64,000 bases of DNA from Agromyces flavus (GTDB lineage: Bacteria; Actinomycetota; Actinomycetes; Actinomycetales; Microbacteriaceae): NCBI RefSeq assembly GCF_900104685.1, contig NZ_LT629755.1, positions 1,116,001 to 1,180,000 on the forward strand. The letters run 5' to 3'. The notes under the pieces were generated by a model that did no database searches, had not been told where the DNA came from, and worked only from the letters and a program-made list of their open reading frames with translations. This document shows, piece after piece, positions 24,165 through 36,917 of the stretch; the first letter of the stretch is position 1, and each line of letters begins with the position of its first letter. Made by a program: the position numbers and the translations under genes.

Positions 24165-25273
24165 CGCGCCGACTCCAGCGCGCCGCGAACCGTGTCCAGG
24201 AGTTCCTTCCACGACACGATGAACTTCTCGACGCCTTCGCGCTCGAGCAGTGCGGTGACGTCGTCGTAGTCGACGCCGGCGCTCGCGAGCGCGTCGAGGA
24301 GGCGGCCCGCCTCGGCGTACTTCCCGGTCACCGAGTCGCCCTCGATCACGCCGTGGTCGTAGGTGGCCTCGAGCGTCTTCTCGGGCATCGTGTTGACGAC
24401 GCCGCGGGCGACGAGCTCGGTCACATACAGCGTGTCGGGCAGCGAGGGGTCCTTCACACCGGTCGAGGCCCACAGCGGGCGTTGGCGGTTCGCCCCGGCG
24501 TCGAGGAGCGCGACGGCCCGGGGGCTCGCGAACTCCTGCTCGAAGAGCTCGTAGGCGAGCTGCGCGTTCGCGACGCCCGCCCGGCTCTTCAGCGCGGCGG
24601 CCTCGGGCGTGCCGATCGCGGCGAGGCGCTTGTCGATCTCGGTGTCGACGCGCGAGACGAAGAACGACGCGACTGAGTGGATGGTGGAGAGGTCGATGCC
24701 GGCGGCCTTGGCCTGCTCGAGCCCGGTGAGGTAGGCGTCGATGACCTGGCGGTAGCGGTCGAGGCTGAAGATGAGCGTGACGTTGACGCTGATCCCGGCG
24801 GCGATCGCGGCGGTGATCGCCGGCAGCCCCTCGAGGGTGGCGGGGATCTTGATCATGACGTTCGGCCGGTCGACCTTCTCCCAGAGGCGGTGCGCCTCGG
24901 CGACGGTCGCGTCCGTGTCGTGCGCGAGATCGGGGGAGACCTCGATCGAGACGCGCCCGTCGTAGCCCTGGCTGCGCTCGTAGACCGGCAGGAAATGGTC
25001 GGCCGCGTCGCGCACGTCGTCGGTCGTGATCTCGAAGACCGCGCGGTCGACGTCGGCGCCGTCGGCGGCGAGCGCGTGCAGCTGCTCGCGGTACGACTCG
25101 CCGTCGGTCAGCGCCGCGGCGAAGATCGTCGGGTTCGTGGTGACGCCGACGACGTCGCGCTCGGCGATCAGTCGCTCGAGGCCGCCGGAGGTGATGCGCT
25201 GGCGCGACAGATCGTCGAGCCAGATGCTCACGCCGGCCTGCGAGAGGGCGGCGGTCGGAGTGTTGGTGCTCAT
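24161..25273 (-). CDS. tal: transaldolase
   Basis: Transaldolase moves a dihydroxyacetone unit between sugar phosphates in the non-oxidative pentose-phosphate pathway. The 370-residue product is the long TalB-like actinobacterial form. It carries [21 protein letters not shown] and the Schiff-base Lys in [15 protein letters not shown]. The ATG at 25273 has GGAG 9 nt upstream. An upstream ATG at 25291 would add six residues that include this ribosome binding site. It lies 26 nt after tkt in the same operon and overlaps pgi by ATGA. Confidence 0.95.
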   Translation of the reverse strand: MSTNTPTAALSQAGVSIWLDDLSRQRITSGGLERLIAERDVVGVTTNPTIFAAALTDGESYREQLHALAADGADVDRAVFEITTDDVRDAADHFLPVYERSQGYDGRVSIEVSPDLAHDTDATVAEAHRLWEKVDRPNVMIKIPATLEGLPAITAAIAAGISVNVTLIFSLDRYRQVIDAYLTGLEQAKAAGIDLSTIHSVASFFVSRVDTEIDKRLAAIGTPEAAALKSRAGVANAQLAYELFEQEFASPRAVALLDAGANRQRPLWASTGVKDPSLPDTLYVTELVARGVVNTMPEKTLEATYDHGVIEGDSVTGKYAEAGRLLDALASAGVDYDDVTALLEREGVEKFIVSWKELLDTVRGALESAR

Positions 25274-25299
25274 GACAGTGGTCTCCTTCATGCTCGGAC

Positions 25300-27396
<2,097 letters not shown>

Positions 27397-27553
27397 GGGT
27401 AGCTGTTCCTTCCGGTTGTGACGGGCGTCGGGGAGCTCACAGGCGGCTCCCGACCCGCCGGGAAACGCGACGGCGCGGTGGAGCCCGGCGACGATCCGGT
27501 CATGCGCAGGTGGAGGTGCACGTCGAATCCGCGCCGCCGGGCGCGCTGGGTTC

Positions 27554-27582
27554 AGTATATGGAGTGGTCCTCACTCTGTGAC
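27554..27582 (-). promoter_or_regulatory. tkt operon promoter
   Basis: Read on the minus strand, GTCACA (27582-27577) and TATACT (27559-27554) are 17 nt apart. They predict a transcript starting near 27547 with a leader of about 150 nt before the tkt GTG. Confidence 0.5.
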
Positions 27583-27650
27583 GGGCCTTGACGGCCCGCG
27601 ACTCGGCACCCGAGCCGCCCGGAAGTCGAGGGCGCGGCGTCTCGATGTCC

Positions 27651-27656
27651 TAGACT
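27651..27656 (+). promoter_or_regulatory. -10 element TAGACT upstream of ctaB
   Basis: TAGACT places the transcript start at about 27664, directly at an ATG (27665) that is out of frame with ctaB. The ctaB ATG is 43 nt further on, with GGAAGAGGA ahead of it. Confidence 0.5.
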
Positions 27657-27664
27657 CGAACGGG

Positions 27665-27733
27665 ATGCGCACGCCCGCCGTTCGCGCGCGCCCCGGAAGA
27701 GGAATCAATGCAGGCCGCTGCCATCACCCGTGA
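27665..27733 (+). CDS. possible leaderless upstream ORF overlapping ctaB
   Basis: A 22-codon frame starts at the predicted transcript 5' end and runs 26 nt into ctaB in another frame. Its product is Arg-rich and ends GRCHHP. Leaderless short ORFs ahead of genes are known in actinobacteria and can act as translation-coupled sensors. Here there is only the position, the -10 spacing of 8 nt and the overlap to support it, so it may be chance. Confidence 0.25.
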   Translation: MRTPAVRARPGRGINAGRCHHP

Positions 27734-28628
27734 AGCTCGTCCGGCGATGAGCGTGCGACGCAAGGTCGCCGCCTACGTCGCCCTGACCAAGCCGCGGGTC
27801 ATCGAGCTGCTCCTCGTCGTCACGGCGCCGACCATGATCCTCGCGTCGAACGGGCTGCCCGACCTCTGGCTGCTCGTCGCCACGCTCATCGGCGGCGCCA
27901 TGAGCGCCGGATCGGCCGGCGCGTTCAACTGCTACATCGACCGCGACATCGACCGCGTCATGAAGCGCACCAAGGGCCGTCCGCTCGTAACGGGCGAGCT
28001 CACCGACCGCGAGGCGCTCGTGTTCGCCTACGCCCTCGGCATCGCCTCGATCCTCTGGCTCGGGGTGTTCACCAACTGGGTCGCGGCCGGGCTCTCGCTC
28101 CTCGCCATCCTCCTCTACGTCGTCTTCTACAGCCTCATCCTCAAGCGCCGCACGGCGCAGAACATCGTGTGGGGCGGCGTCGCCGGATGCATGCCCGTGC
28201 TCATCGGCTGGGCAGCCGTGACCGGCAGCCTCGATTGGGCGCCGTTCATCCTGTTCCTGGTCATCTTCCTCTGGACGCCGCCGCACTACTGGCCGCTGTC
28301 CATGAAGTACAAGGAGGACTACGCGGCCGCCGGCGTGCCGATGCTCGCGGTCGTCCGCGGACGCGCGCAGGTCGGCCTCCAGGTCATCCTCTACGCCTAC
28401 GCGACGGTCGCCGCATCACTGCTGCTCATCCCCGTCGCCGGGATGGGGCTGCTCTACTCGAGCGTGGCGCTCGTCACCGGCGTGTGGTTCATCGCCGAGT
28501 GCCACCGTCTCTACAGCCTCGCCATCCGCGGCGTCGAGGTGTCGCCGATGCGCGTGTTCCACGGCTCGATCGTGTACCTCTCCCTGCTGTTCCTCGCGGT
28601 CGGCATCGACCCGCTGCTCCCGTTCTGA
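27708..28628 (+). CDS. ctaB: protoheme IX farnesyltransferase (heme O synthase)
   Basis: CtaB attaches a farnesyl group to heme b to make heme O, the precursor of heme A for cytochrome aa3 oxidase. The 306-residue membrane protein of the UbiA superfamily has the Asp-rich motif [20 protein letters not shown] near residues 72-91. The second conserved region is [19 protein letters not shown]. About eight to nine membrane helices are predicted. ATG 27708 has GGAAGAGGA upstream. It is divergent from tkt and convergent with a small secreted-protein gene 10 nt away. Its pathway partner ctaA is 3.3 kb downstream on the other strand. Confidence 0.96.
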   Translation: MQAAAITREARPAMSVRRKVAAYVALTKPRVIELLLVVTAPTMILASNGLPDLWLLVATLIGGAMSAGSAGAFNCYIDRDIDRVMKRTKGRPLVTGELTDREALVFAYALGIASILWLGVFTNWVAAGLSLLAILLYVVFYSLILKRRTAQNIVWGGVAGCMPVLIGWAAVTGSLDWAPFILFLVIFLWTPPHYWPLSMKYKEDYAAAGVPMLAVVRGRAQVGLQVILYAYATVAASLLLIPVAGMGLLYSSVALVTGVWFIAECHRLYSLAIRGVEVSPMRVFHGSIVYLSLLFLAVGIDPLLPF

Positions 28629-28638
28629 TCCGCGCACC

Positions 28639-28893
28639 TCACGGGTGCTCGGGGATGTAGCTCGGGGCGGGGACACCGGCTCCCGTGAGGTCGTCGCACT
28701 TGACGAACTGGGTGCCGACCCGCTGGAGCTCGCACGCGTCGCGGTCGCCGAGCTGCACGTGACGGGCGGGCCACTGCCCGGGATCCGGTATGGCGACCGC
28801 AGGTGCGGCGGCGATGCCGACGATGAGTGCGGCGGCCGAGGCCACGAGGGCCGTGGTGGTCGCGGTGGTGATCGTGGTGCTGGTGGTGCGCAT
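28639..28893 (-). CDS. small secreted protein of unknown function
   Basis: An 84-residue product with a clear Sec signal. MRTT is followed by a Thr-rich stretch, a hydrophobic core (about residues 15-28) and an AVA cleavage site after residue 34. The mature part is only about 50 residues and has exactly two cysteines (Cys54 and Cys66), which could form one disulfide. ATG 28893 has GGAAGGA upstream. It is divergent from the large LuxR-type regulator across 140 bp and convergent with ctaB. I do not recognise the family. The divergent layout suggests the regulator could control it (inference). Confidence 0.7.
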   Translation of the reverse strand: MRTTSTTITTATTTALVASAAALIVGIAAAPAVAIPDPGQWPARHVQLGDRDACELQRVGTQFVKCDDLTGAGVPAPSYIPEHP

Positions 28894-28949
28894 GATGCCG
28901 GTCCTTCCTTCACGGTTCGGCGTGTTCGATGCCTCGAGGCTCGTCGCGC

Positions 28950-29014
28950 GGGGGTGCGACGGGATCGGGCGCACCCCCTGAGATCCCGGACGAAAGTCCT
29001 GATTTCGGGTCCGG
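28950..29014. promoter_or_regulatory. two inverted repeats between the secreted-protein gene and the LuxR gene
   Basis: GGGGGTGCG (28950-28958) and CGCACCCCC (28970-28978) form a perfect 9-bp inverted repeat with an 11-nt spacer. A second, imperfect repeat pairs CCGGACGAAA (28986-28995) with 29003-29014, with two bulged G. Both fit operators for a dimeric regulator or leader hairpins. Confidence 0.4.
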
Positions 29015-29033
29015 CGGATGGGACACTGGTTCG

Positions 29034-31937
29034 GTGGTCGTTTCGGCCGCGACCGCCGGGCCCGACCTCGTCGGCCGTGAGCGGGAGCTCGACATCCTGG
29101 GGGGACTCCTCGACCGTGCGTGGGCCGAGGAGGCGCACTCGGTCGTCGTCTCGGGCGATTCGGGCGTCGGCAAGACGGCGCTCGTCGCGCGCGCCTGCGC
29201 CGACCACCGGGGAGGGGAGGCCCTGATCGGGACCTGCCTTCCGCTGACCTCGATGTCGATCCCGTTCCTGCCCATCCGCTCAGCACTGCGCGCCAACCCG
29301 CATCTGGTGGCCCCTCCGGAGGCGCCCGTCGACGGCGGCGAACGCGAGTTCGCGCTGCGCTTCGACGCCTGGCTCGACGAGCAGACCGCGCGGACCCCGG
29401 TCGTCCTCGTCGTGGACGACGTCCAGTGGGCCGACCGGAGCACGCTCGATACCCTCATGTACGCCATCGCGGGATCGCCGTCCCGTCGGCTCGCCATCGT
29501 GATGACCTTGCGGGCCGGTGAGATCGGGCTCGGGCATCCGCTTCAGCGCTGGCTCGCGGATGTCCGGCGCATGCCGCGGACGTTCGAGATGGAGCTCGCG
29601 CCCCTCGACCGGGAGGCCACGGCCGCCCAGATCGAAATCCTGCTCGGGGGATCGCCGCACCAGTCGCTCATCGACGACGTGTATTCACGGAGCCGCGGCA
29701 ACCCGTACTTCACCCGACTGCTGGTGGCGGGGCTCCCTCCTGAGGCCCGTGGCGTGCCCGCGGCCTTCCCTTCCGACCTGAGCTCCGCGGTCCTGCAGTC
29801 GTGGTACCGCCTCTCGGAGCCGACCCGCGAGCTCGCGTCCGTGCTCGCGGTCGGCGGCCGCGCGATGAGCGCTGACGAGCTCGCACGGATCGTCGCGAAC
29901 GGCGGCGGGAGCGAGGACGTCAGGGCCTCCCTGCGGGAGGCGGTCGACTCGGGCACGCTCGACCGGCTGGAGGACGGCACCGTCTGGTTCCACCATCCGC
30001 TGAATGCCGAGGTCCTGGAGGCCACGCTCGGAGAGGACGAGCGACAAGGCTGGCACCGCCGGTTCGCCGACGACCTCGCCGCCGCCGCGAGTGGAACGTC
30101 CCTGGCAGTCGGTTCGGCGGTGTCGCTCGCCGACCACCGATACCGCGCGGGGCAGGATCACGAGGCTTTCGAGGCCGCACTGGCCGCCGCGGACGCCGCA
30201 GGCGCGGTCGCCGGGCACGCCGAGCAGATCCGCCTGCTGCGGCGGGCCGCCGAGCTGCGCATCGAGCTGCTCGGCGCGGGGAGGTCGCTCGAATCGATCC
30301 TCCGCAGCATCCGCGCGGTGGCGGCAGAGGCCGGGCAGACGGAGGATGAGCTCTGGGCGGTCGAACGCCTGCTCGCGACGGTGGATCCGACCGCGGCGCC
30401 GCTCGTGGCCAGCGAGCTGCTGGTCCGGCGGATGCACCTCCGCTTCATGGCCGGCCTCGGATTCATCGACGTCCGCGAGATGCAGGAGGCCGTGCGACTC
30501 GCCGAGGCCGACCGCTCGAGTCCGGAGTACTCGCTCGCCCTCGCCGAGCTCGCGCACGCCGAGCTGTGGGCCGGGCTGCCCGACGCCGGCGAGCATGCCG
30601 AGACGGCGATCGCCGTGGCGCGCCGGACCGCCGATCCACGCGCGCTCGCGCTCGCGCTCGCGGCCGGTTCGATGGCGGCCAGCTTCGCGGGCGATCTGTC
30701 GAGTGCCGCTGAGCTCGGGACGGAGGCCCTCGCCCCGGCGCTCCGGGCGCGTGCCTGGTGGGAATACGTCCACGCGTCGATGTGGGCGGCGAACGCCGTC
30801 GAGACCTGGGCGAGCGAGGCGTACGCGTCGATGATGCGGGATCGCGCCCTCGCCCTCGTTCAGCACGGCGGCCCCCACCCGTACGTCGCCTGGCTCGCCA
30901 CGTCCGAAGCGCTGTCGCGGCTCACGAGCGGATCGCCGGACGAGGCGGAGATGCGGCTGCGCATCGCGCTCGGTTCGGACCCCGGCCCGCTCGGCGACGT
31001 CGAGGCACGGCTGGCGGCGGCACGGCTCGCGGTGCTGCAGGGTCGTCAGCGCGAGGCCGAGGATCACCTGCGCCGCGTCGAAGAGCTGATCGTCGACGGG
31101 TCGACCTTCCGCAACCTCGAGTACGACGCCGTCCGCGCGGAAGTCCGACTGGGGGCCGGCGACGCCGCGGGCGCGTACGACGCGGCACTCGCGGGTGCGG
31201 CCGATCGGGGATCCCCGCCCACGATGGCCGAATGGCTGCTGCCGTTCGCGGCGCGCGCCCTCGCCGACCGGGCGCAGGCGGCGAGGGACGTCGGCGAATC
31301 GGACCGAGCGGCGCTCGCGTCACTCGACGCGCTCGTCGAGCGCTTCCCGCACGTGATCGAGGACGTCGGATCGTGGACCGAGCTCATGCGGCGGCAGAAC
31401 ACCGCGCTCGACGCGGTGTACGCCGCCGAGTGCGCTCGCGCCCGTGGGTCGGCCGGCGCGGCGGAGGCGTGGGTCCTCGCCGCGCACCGGTGCCACGCGG
31501 CGCGACTGCCGTGGGAGGAGGCCTATGCGCGGTGGCGGGCTGCGGAGGCGCTCCTGGTGCGGGGCGGCGATCGGCTCGCCGGCGCCGACATGCTGCGGCT
31601 TGGACTCGTGCTCGCCCGTCACCTGGGCGCGCGGCCGGTCGTGGACGAGCTGCTCGACTTGGCGCAGCGTGCCAGGATCCCGATCGAGGAGTCACGCCCG
31701 GTCCGGGTCGCCGCCGACACGAACCTGCCCTCCTTGACCGAGCGCGAACGCGAGGTGCTCGCGCTCGTCGCGGTCGGCCGGACCTACTCGGAGATCGCGC
31801 GCGAGCTGATGATCAGCGACAAGACGGTGAGCACCCACGTCTCGCACCTGCTCGCGAAGACGGGTTCCGCCAACCGCGTCGAGCTGGCGCGGCTCGTTCA
31901 CCGCGTGGGAGCGGACGGAAACCGCGGCGGCGAGTGA
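29034..31937 (+). CDS. LuxR-family transcriptional regulator with AAA ATPase (LAL type)
   Basis: A large ATP-binding LuxR-type (LAL) regulator of about 967 residues. The Walker A GDSGVGKT is at residues 41-48 and the Walker [13 protein letters not shown] at about 123-134. A long middle region rich in helical repeats follows. A C-terminal LuxR helix-turn-helix ([30 protein letters not shown]) spans about residues 900-960. Such proteins sense an effector through the central domain and hydrolyse ATP; the effector here is unknown. GTG 29034 is chosen because GACACT lies 6 nt upstream. The in-frame stretch from ATG 28929 has many A/T third positions and contains two inverted repeats. It is convergent with ctaA. 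Confidence 0.88.
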   Translation: MVVSAATAGPDLVGRERELDILGGLLDRAWAEEAHSVVVSGDSGVGKTALVARACADHRGGEALIGTCLPLTSMSIPFLPIRSALRANPHLVAPPEAPVDGGEREFALRFDAWLDEQTARTPVVLVVDDVQWADRSTLDTLMYAIAGSPSRRLAIVMTLRAGEIGLGHPLQRWLADVRRMPRTFEMELAPLDREATAAQIEILLGGSPHQSLIDDVYSRSRGNPYFTRLLVAGLPPEARGVPAAFPSDLSSAVLQSWYRLSEPTRELASVLAVGGRAMSADELARIVANGGGSEDVRASLREAVDSGTLDRLEDGTVWFHHPLNAEVLEATLGEDERQGWHRRFADDLAAAASGTSLAVGSAVSLADHRYRAGQDHEAFEAALAAADAAGAVAGHAEQIRLLRRAAELRIELLGAGRSLESILRSIRAVAAEAGQTEDELWAVERLLATVDPTAAPLVASELLVRRMHLRFMAGLGFIDVREMQEAVRLAEADRSSPEYSLALAELAHAELWAGLPDAGEHAETAIAVARRTADPRALALALAAGSMAASFAGDLSSAAELGTEALAPALRARAWWEYVHASMWAANAVETWASEAYASMMRDRALALVQHGGPHPYVAWLATSEALSRLTSGSPDEAEMRLRIALGSDPGPLGDVEARLAAARLAVLQGRQREAEDHLRRVEELIVDGSTFRNLEYDAVRAEVRLGAGDAAGAYDAALAGAADRGSPPTMAEWLLPFAARALADRAQAARDVGESDRAALASLDALVERFPHVIEDVGSWTELMRRQNTALDAVYAAECARARGSAGAAEAWVLAAHRCHAARLPWEEAYARWRAAEALLVRGGDRLAGADMLRLGLVLARHLGARPVVDELLDLAQRARIPIEESRPVRVAADTNLPSLTEREREVLALVAVGRTYSEIARELMISDKTVSTHVSHLLAKTGSANRVELARLVHRVGADGNRGGE

Positions 31938-31947
31938 CGCCGCCGGG

Positions 31948-32886
31948 TCAGCGAGCGGATGCCGCGACCGCGGCGTCGCCTGCGGGGGCGGCGGTCGCGG
32001 TCGGCCGCTTGAGCTTCAGCACGAGGACGGTCATCGTGGCCGCCGTCAGGGCGGCGAGCACCATGTGCACGCCGACGGCCAGCGGCGGCAGGCCGTTGCG
32101 GGCCTGGTAGAGCCCGACGGCGATCTGCACGACCTCGACCAGCAGCAGCACGACGACCCATCGGCGCACCGGAAGGCGCAGGCGCGAGGCGCCAACGAGC
32201 AGCACGAGCGTGAGCACGAAGAGCGCGTATCCCGGCCAGGCGTGCACGTGCTCGAGCAGTTCGGCGTTGTATCCGGTGCGGCCGGCGTCGGCGTCGCCCG
32301 AGTGCGGCCCCGACGCGGTCGTCAGCACGCCGAACACGATCGAGACGGCAAGGACCGCGGTGGTCGCGTGCGTCAGGCCGGCGTACCAGCTGGGCACCGC
32401 GAGCTCCCGCGGACCCGGAACGGCGTCGAGGCGCACGAGGTACGCGGCCGTGACGCACACGAGCACCAGCGACGCGACGTAGTGGAAGCCGACGATGAAG
32501 GGGTTCAGCCCGGTCCAGACGGTGATGCCGCCGACGATCGCCTGGGCGACGATCCCGAGCACCACCACGACGGCGAGCGTCCACAGGTCGCGGCGTTCGC
32601 GACGGATCCGCCAGATCGAGAGCACCACGAGCACGGCGACGATGCCGACGACGCCGGTCATGAGGCGATTGCCGAACTCGATCATGCCGTGGATGCCCAT
32701 CTCGGGCGTGGTCACGAGCGAGCCCTCGGTGCAGAGCGGCCAGGTCGGGCAGCCGAGGCCCGAACCGGTGAGCCGGACGGCCCCGCCGGTGGCGATGATG
32801 ATCGTCTGGGCGAGGAACGACAGCCACGCCACGACGCGCACGCGGCGGTCGATGCGGTCGGGCAGCCAGGCGGTCACGCGGTTCAC
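31948..32886 (-). CDS. ctaA: heme A synthase (COX15/CtaA)
   Basis: CtaA oxidises the C8 methyl of heme O to the formyl group of heme A. The 312-residue product has about eight membrane helices. It shows the conserved start [25 protein letters not shown], with the redox cysteine pair CPTWPLC. EFGNR with the preceding His ([10 protein letters not shown]) forms a heme-ligand and catalytic Glu region. It starts at GTG 32886. It is divergent from sufB across 249 bp and convergent with the LuxR regulator 10 nt away. Together with ctaB it provides heme A for the aa3-type oxidase, whose subunits are not in this window. Confidence 0.95.
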   Translation of the reverse strand: MNRVTAWLPDRIDRRVRVVAWLSFLAQTIIIATGGAVRLTGSGLGCPTWPLCTEGSLVTTPEMGIHGMIEFGNRLMTGVVGIVAVLVVLSIWRIRRERRDLWTLAVVVVLGIVAQAIVGGITVWTGLNPFIVGFHYVASLVLVCVTAAYLVRLDAVPGPRELAVPSWYAGLTHATTAVLAVSIVFGVLTTASGPHSGDADAGRTGYNAELLEHVHAWPGYALFVLTLVLLVGASRLRLPVRRWVVVLLLVEVVQIAVGLYQARNGLPPLAVGVHMVLAALTAATMTVLVLKLKRPTATAAPAGDAAVAASAR

Positions 32887-32955
32887 GCTCGTGGATTCCT
32901 GATCCGGGTCGCAGTGGGAGGGTTCTGGGAGTCAGGACTCCGGGACCTTGGACCC

Positions 32956-32963
32956 TATAGACT
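32956..32963 (+). promoter_or_regulatory. sufB promoter -10 (TATAGACT) with long leader
   Basis: TATAGACT predicts a start near 32970 and a leader of about 165 nt before sufB. A second -10-like TAGGTT lies at 33023-33028. The core CTATAG is self-complementary, so it might also serve ctaA on the other strand. No SufR-type operator was identified. Confidence 0.4.
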
Positions 32964-33135
32964 TGATGGGTTGGCACGGCCCGACGCGCGCGCTTCGGCG
33001 CGGCACCGGCGCACAGCCATTCTAGGTTCGCGACGACGCCACCCGCACATCACTCCACGACCGCACCGGCGCCTCGACCGGGAGGCAGGAGTGGCCGGAC
33101 TGATATCCGGTGAGTGGGAGGAGAAGAGGGAGAGC

Positions 33136-34554
33136 ATGACGGACGTACTGATCGACCGCCCCGAGTTGGAAGGGCTCGGCACGTACGAGTTCGGCTGGGC
33201 CGACTCCGACGTGGCCGGGGCATCCGCTCGCCGTGGCCTGTCGCCCGAAGTGGTGGCCGACATCTCTCGGCTGAAGGACGAGCCCGAGTGGATGCTGCAG
33301 CGACGGCTCCGCGCACTGCAGCTGTTCGACCGCAAGCCCATGCCGAGCTGGGGCGCCGACCTGTCGGAGATCGACTTCGACAACATCAAGTACTTCGTCC
33401 GTTCCACCGAGAAGCAGGCCCAGACCTGGGAGGACCTTCCCGAGGACATCCGGAACACCTACGAGCGACTCGGCATCCCCGAGGCCGAGCGCCAGCGCCT
33501 CGTCGCCGGTGTGGCCGCGCAGTACGAGTCCGAGGTCGTGTACCACCAGATCCGTGAGGACCTCGAGGAGCAGGGCGTCATCTTCCTCGACACGGACACT
33601 GCGCTCAAGGAGCACCCCGAGTTCTTCGAGGAGTACTTCGGCACGGTGATCCCCGCGGGCGACAACAAGTTCGCGGCGCTCAACACCGCGGTATGGTCGG
33701 GCGGCTCGTTCGTCTACGTGCCGAAGGGCGTGCACGTCGAGATCCCGCTGCAGGCGTACTTCCGCATCAACACCGAGAACATGGGCCAGTTCGAGCGGAC
33801 CCTCATCATCGCCGACGAGGACTCGTACGTGCACTACATCGAGGGCTGCACCGCCCCGATCTACAAGTCCGACTCGCTGCACTCGGCCGTCGTCGAGATC
33901 ATCGTGAAGAAGAACGCTCGCGTTCGCTACACCACGATCCAGAACTGGTCGAACAACGTCTACAACCTCGTCACGAAGCGTGCGGTCGCCCACGAGGGCG
34001 CCACCATGGAGTGGGTCGACGGCAACATCGGCTCCAAGGTGACGATGAAGTACCCGTCGATCTTCCTGATGGGCGAGCACGCCAAGGGCGAGACGCTCTC
34101 AGTCGCCTTCGCGGGCCCGGGTCAGCACCAGGACGCCGGCGCCAAGATGATCCACATGGCTCCGTACACGCAGTCGTCGATCGTGTCGAAGTCGATCGCG
34201 CGCGGCGGCGGCCGCGCCGGGTACCGCGGCGAGGTGCGCGTCGACGCCAACGCCCACCACGCCGCGAACACCGTGCGATGCGACGCGCTGCTCGTCGACA
34301 CGATCTCGCGCTCCGACACGTACCCCGCCATCGACATCCGCGTCGACGACGTGCAGCTCGGCCACGAGGCCACGGTGTCGAAGGTCAGCGAGGAGCAGCT
34401 CTTCTACCTGATGGCGCGCGGCATCCCCGAAGACGAGGCGATGGCCATGATCGTGCGCGGGTTCATCGAGCCGATCGCGCGCGAGCTGCCGATGGAATAC
34501 GCGATGGAACTCAACAAGCTCATCGAGATGGGCATGGAAGGATCGGTCGGCTAG
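33136..34554 (+). CDS. sufB: Fe-S cluster assembly protein SufB
   Basis: SufB is the scaffold of the SUF iron-sulfur assembly complex SufBC2D. The 472-residue product has the typical [24 protein letters not shown] N-half, conserved [21 protein letters not shown] and [20 protein letters not shown], and the C-terminal [18 protein letters not shown]. The Cys in EGCTAPIY is a conserved cluster or persulfide site. ATG 33136 has GAGGGAGAG just upstream. The first gene of the operon sufB-sufD-Rieske-sufC. No SufR-like repressor precedes it. Confidence 0.98.
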   Translation: MTDVLIDRPELEGLGTYEFGWADSDVAGASARRGLSPEVVADISRLKDEPEWMLQRRLRALQLFDRKPMPSWGADLSEIDFDNIKYFVRSTEKQAQTWEDLPEDIRNTYERLGIPEAERQRLVAGVAAQYESEVVYHQIREDLEEQGVIFLDTDTALKEHPEFFEEYFGTVIPAGDNKFAALNTAVWSGGSFVYVPKGVHVEIPLQAYFRINTENMGQFERTLIIADEDSYVHYIEGCTAPIYKSDSLHSAVVEIIVKKNARVRYTTIQNWSNNVYNLVTKRAVAHEGATMEWVDGNIGSKVTMKYPSIFLMGEHAKGETLSVAFAGPGQHQDAGAKMIHMAPYTQSSIVSKSIARGGGRAGYRGEVRVDANAHHAANTVRCDALLVDTISRSDTYPAIDIRVDDVQLGHEATVSKVSEEQLFYLMARGIPEDEAMAMIVRGFIEPIARELPMEYAMELNKLIEMGMEGSVG

Positions 34555-34556
34555 GA

Positions 34557-35738
34557 ATGACCGACACTATGCAGAGCACCGCCATGCCCACTTCGGAGCA
34601 GCACGGCTTCCGACCCCATTCCGACGGCGCGTTCGTCCCCGTGCAGACGCGTTCCGAGCGCTTCCGGTCGACGGATGTCGCGGAGTTCCCGCCGGTGACC
34701 GGGCGCGAGCACGAGTGGAAGTACTCGCCGGTCGCGGCGTTCGCCGACCTCACCTCGGGTGAGCTCGACGGCGCGCGAGTCGAGGTCGAGTCGACGGATG
34801 TCGCGGGCGTCTCGGTCTCGTGGATCCCGAGCGACGACGCCCGCATCGGCCGCGCCGGCATTCCGGAAGACCGTGCGTCCGCGAACGCGTGGTCGAGCTT
34901 CGACGAGGCGCTCCTGGTCGCGATCTCGGGCGAGGAGGCGAAGACCGTCACCGTGACGCGCTCGGGCCTCGGCATCGCTCCTCGCGGCGCGCACACCGTG
35001 ATCGAGGCGGCGCCGAACAGCCGCGCGCTCGTCGTGCTGCGCGGAACGGGCGACGCCCGCCTGGCCGAGAACGTCGAGGTCGTGGTGGGCGAGGGGGCGA
35101 ACCTGACGGTCGTGTCCCTCCAGGAGTGGACCGACGACTCGGTGCACCTCGCCAGCCACTTCTCGCGGATCGCGCGCGACGCCAAGCTCAAGCACATCGT
35201 CGTCTCGCTCGGCGGCAAGGTCGTGCGGGTCAACCCGTCCACCCACCTCGCCGAGCAGGGCGGCGACGTCGAGGCCCTCGGCCTGTACTTCTCCGACGCC
35301 GGCCAGCATCTCGAGCAGCAGGTGTTCGTCCACCACGATGCGCCGCACACCCGCTCGCGCGTCACCTACAAGGGCGCACTCCAGGGCGAGGGCGCGCGCA
35401 GCGTCTGGATCGGCGACGTCCTCATCGGGAACGCGGCGACCGGTACCGACAGCTACGAGCAGAACCGCAACCTCGTGCTGACCGACGGCACGCGCGCCGA
35501 CTCCGTCCCGAACCTCGAGATCGAGACCGGCGACATCGAAGGCGCCGGCCACGCGAGCGCGACCGGCCGGTTCGACGACGAGCAGCTGTTCTACCTCCAG
35601 GCACGGGGCATCCCCGAAGAGGAGGCCCGACGCCTCGTCGTGCGCGGCTTCCTCGCCGAGGTCGTCCAGCAGATCGGCGACGCCGAACTCGAGGAGCGCC
35701 TGATGGCGGCGCTCGAAGCCGAACTCCAGGGGAGCTGA
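34557..35738 (+). CDS. sufD: Fe-S cluster assembly protein SufD
   Basis: SufD is the SufB paralogue in the SufBC2D scaffold. The 393-residue product shares the beta-helix fold, with DAGQHLEQQVFVHHDAPHTRSR, YKGALQGEGARSVWIGDVLI and a C-terminal LQARGIPEEEARRLVVRGF. The His in VHHDAPHT matches the conserved functional His of the family. ATG 34557 starts 2 nt after the sufB stop. A second in-frame ATG at 34569 is possible. The next gene starts 1 nt past the stop, indicating tight coupling. Confidence 0.95.
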   Translation: MTDTMQSTAMPTSEQHGFRPHSDGAFVPVQTRSERFRSTDVAEFPPVTGREHEWKYSPVAAFADLTSGELDGARVEVESTDVAGVSVSWIPSDDARIGRAGIPEDRASANAWSSFDEALLVAISGEEAKTVTVTRSGLGIAPRGAHTVIEAAPNSRALVVLRGTGDARLAENVEVVVGEGANLTVVSLQEWTDDSVHLASHFSRIARDAKLKHIVVSLGGKVVRVNPSTHLAEQGGDVEALGLYFSDAGQHLEQQVFVHHDAPHTRSRVTYKGALQGEGARSVWIGDVLIGNAATGTDSYEQNRNLVLTDGTRADSVPNLEIETGDIEGAGHASATGRFDDEQLFYLQARGIPEEEARRLVVRGFLAEVVQQIGDAELEERLMAALEAELQGS

Positions 35739-35739
35739 C

Positions 35740-36066
35740 GTGGCAGGCACGCGCGTGTGCGGGGTCGACGACCTCGCCGTGAACGAGGCACAGCGGTTCG
35801 TCGTCGACGGCGTGCCGATCGCCGTGGTGAAGGATGCCGCGGGCGAGATCTTCGCGATCGGCGACACGTGCACGCACGGCGACATCTCCCTCTCCGAGGG
35901 GTTCGTCGAGGACGACACGCTCGAGTGCTGGGCGCACGGCTCGAAGTTCTCCCTCGCCACGGGCAAGCCGCTCACGCTGCCGGCGTACGAGCCCGTGCCC
36001 GTCTTCAAGGTCGAGATCACCGACGGGGGCGTCGTCATCGACCCCGCGGTGAAGCTCGCCGTCTGA
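35740..36066 (+). CDS. Rieske [2Fe-2S] ferredoxin (non-heme oxygenase type)
   Basis: A 108-residue Rieske protein. The cluster ligands are CTHGD (Cys-x-His) and, 18 residues later, CWAHG (Cys-x2-His). It lacks a signal or membrane anchor, so it is a soluble ferredoxin rather than the cytochrome bc subunit. It lies between sufD and sufC, a common actinobacterial arrangement. It may act as electron donor or test acceptor in Suf maturation, but its true partner is not shown by sequence. GTG 35740 has AGGGGAG upstream and follows the sufD stop by 1 nt. Confidence 0.93.
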   Translation: MAGTRVCGVDDLAVNEAQRFVVDGVPIAVVKDAAGEIFAIGDTCTHGDISLSEGFVEDDTLECWAHGSKFSLATGKPLTLPAYEPVPVFKVEITDGGVVIDPAVKLAV

Positions 36067-36088
36067 ATCCCGACTTCCCACGACCTCC

Positions 36089-36103
36089 GGCCGCTTTGCG
36101 GCC
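36089..36103 (+). other. small hairpin between the Rieske gene and sufC
   Basis: GGCCGC-TTT-GCGGCC forms a 6-bp stem with a 3-nt loop in the 64-nt gap. It may partly terminate transcription or protect the mRNA end within the operon. Confidence 0.3.
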
Positions 36104-36130
36104 CGCAACGAAAGAGACCACCGAATCACC

Positions 36131-36898
<768 letters not shown>

Positions 36899-36905
36899 GC
36901 GACGG

Positions 36906-36911
36906 TAGACT
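36906..36911 (+). promoter_or_regulatory. -10 element TAGACT of the DUF59 gene
   Basis: TAGACT lies 6 nt before the ATG at 36918 and just past the sufC stop, predicting an independent leaderless transcript within the suf cluster. Confidence 0.5.
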
Positions 36912-36917
36912 CCAGAC

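Larger units (their letters stand above)
27397..27707. other. tkt-ctaB divergent intergenic region (311 bp)
   Basis: This is the only gene-free stretch over 300 bases. It contains the tkt promoter on the minus strand with a 150-nt leader and the ctaB promoter on the plus strand. It also holds the first part of a possible leaderless 22-codon ORF that overlaps the ctaB start. A GGGCCTTGACGGCCC hairpin (27583-27597) lies between the two promoters. No riboswitch consensus (for example a TPP element for tkt) was recognised. Confidence 0.6.

Noticed and set aside
28929..29033. Upstream start of the LuxR regulator at ATG 28929
   Set aside because: About a third of the codons in this stretch end in A or T, unlike the gene body. 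It contains two inverted repeats and lacks a ribosome binding site.
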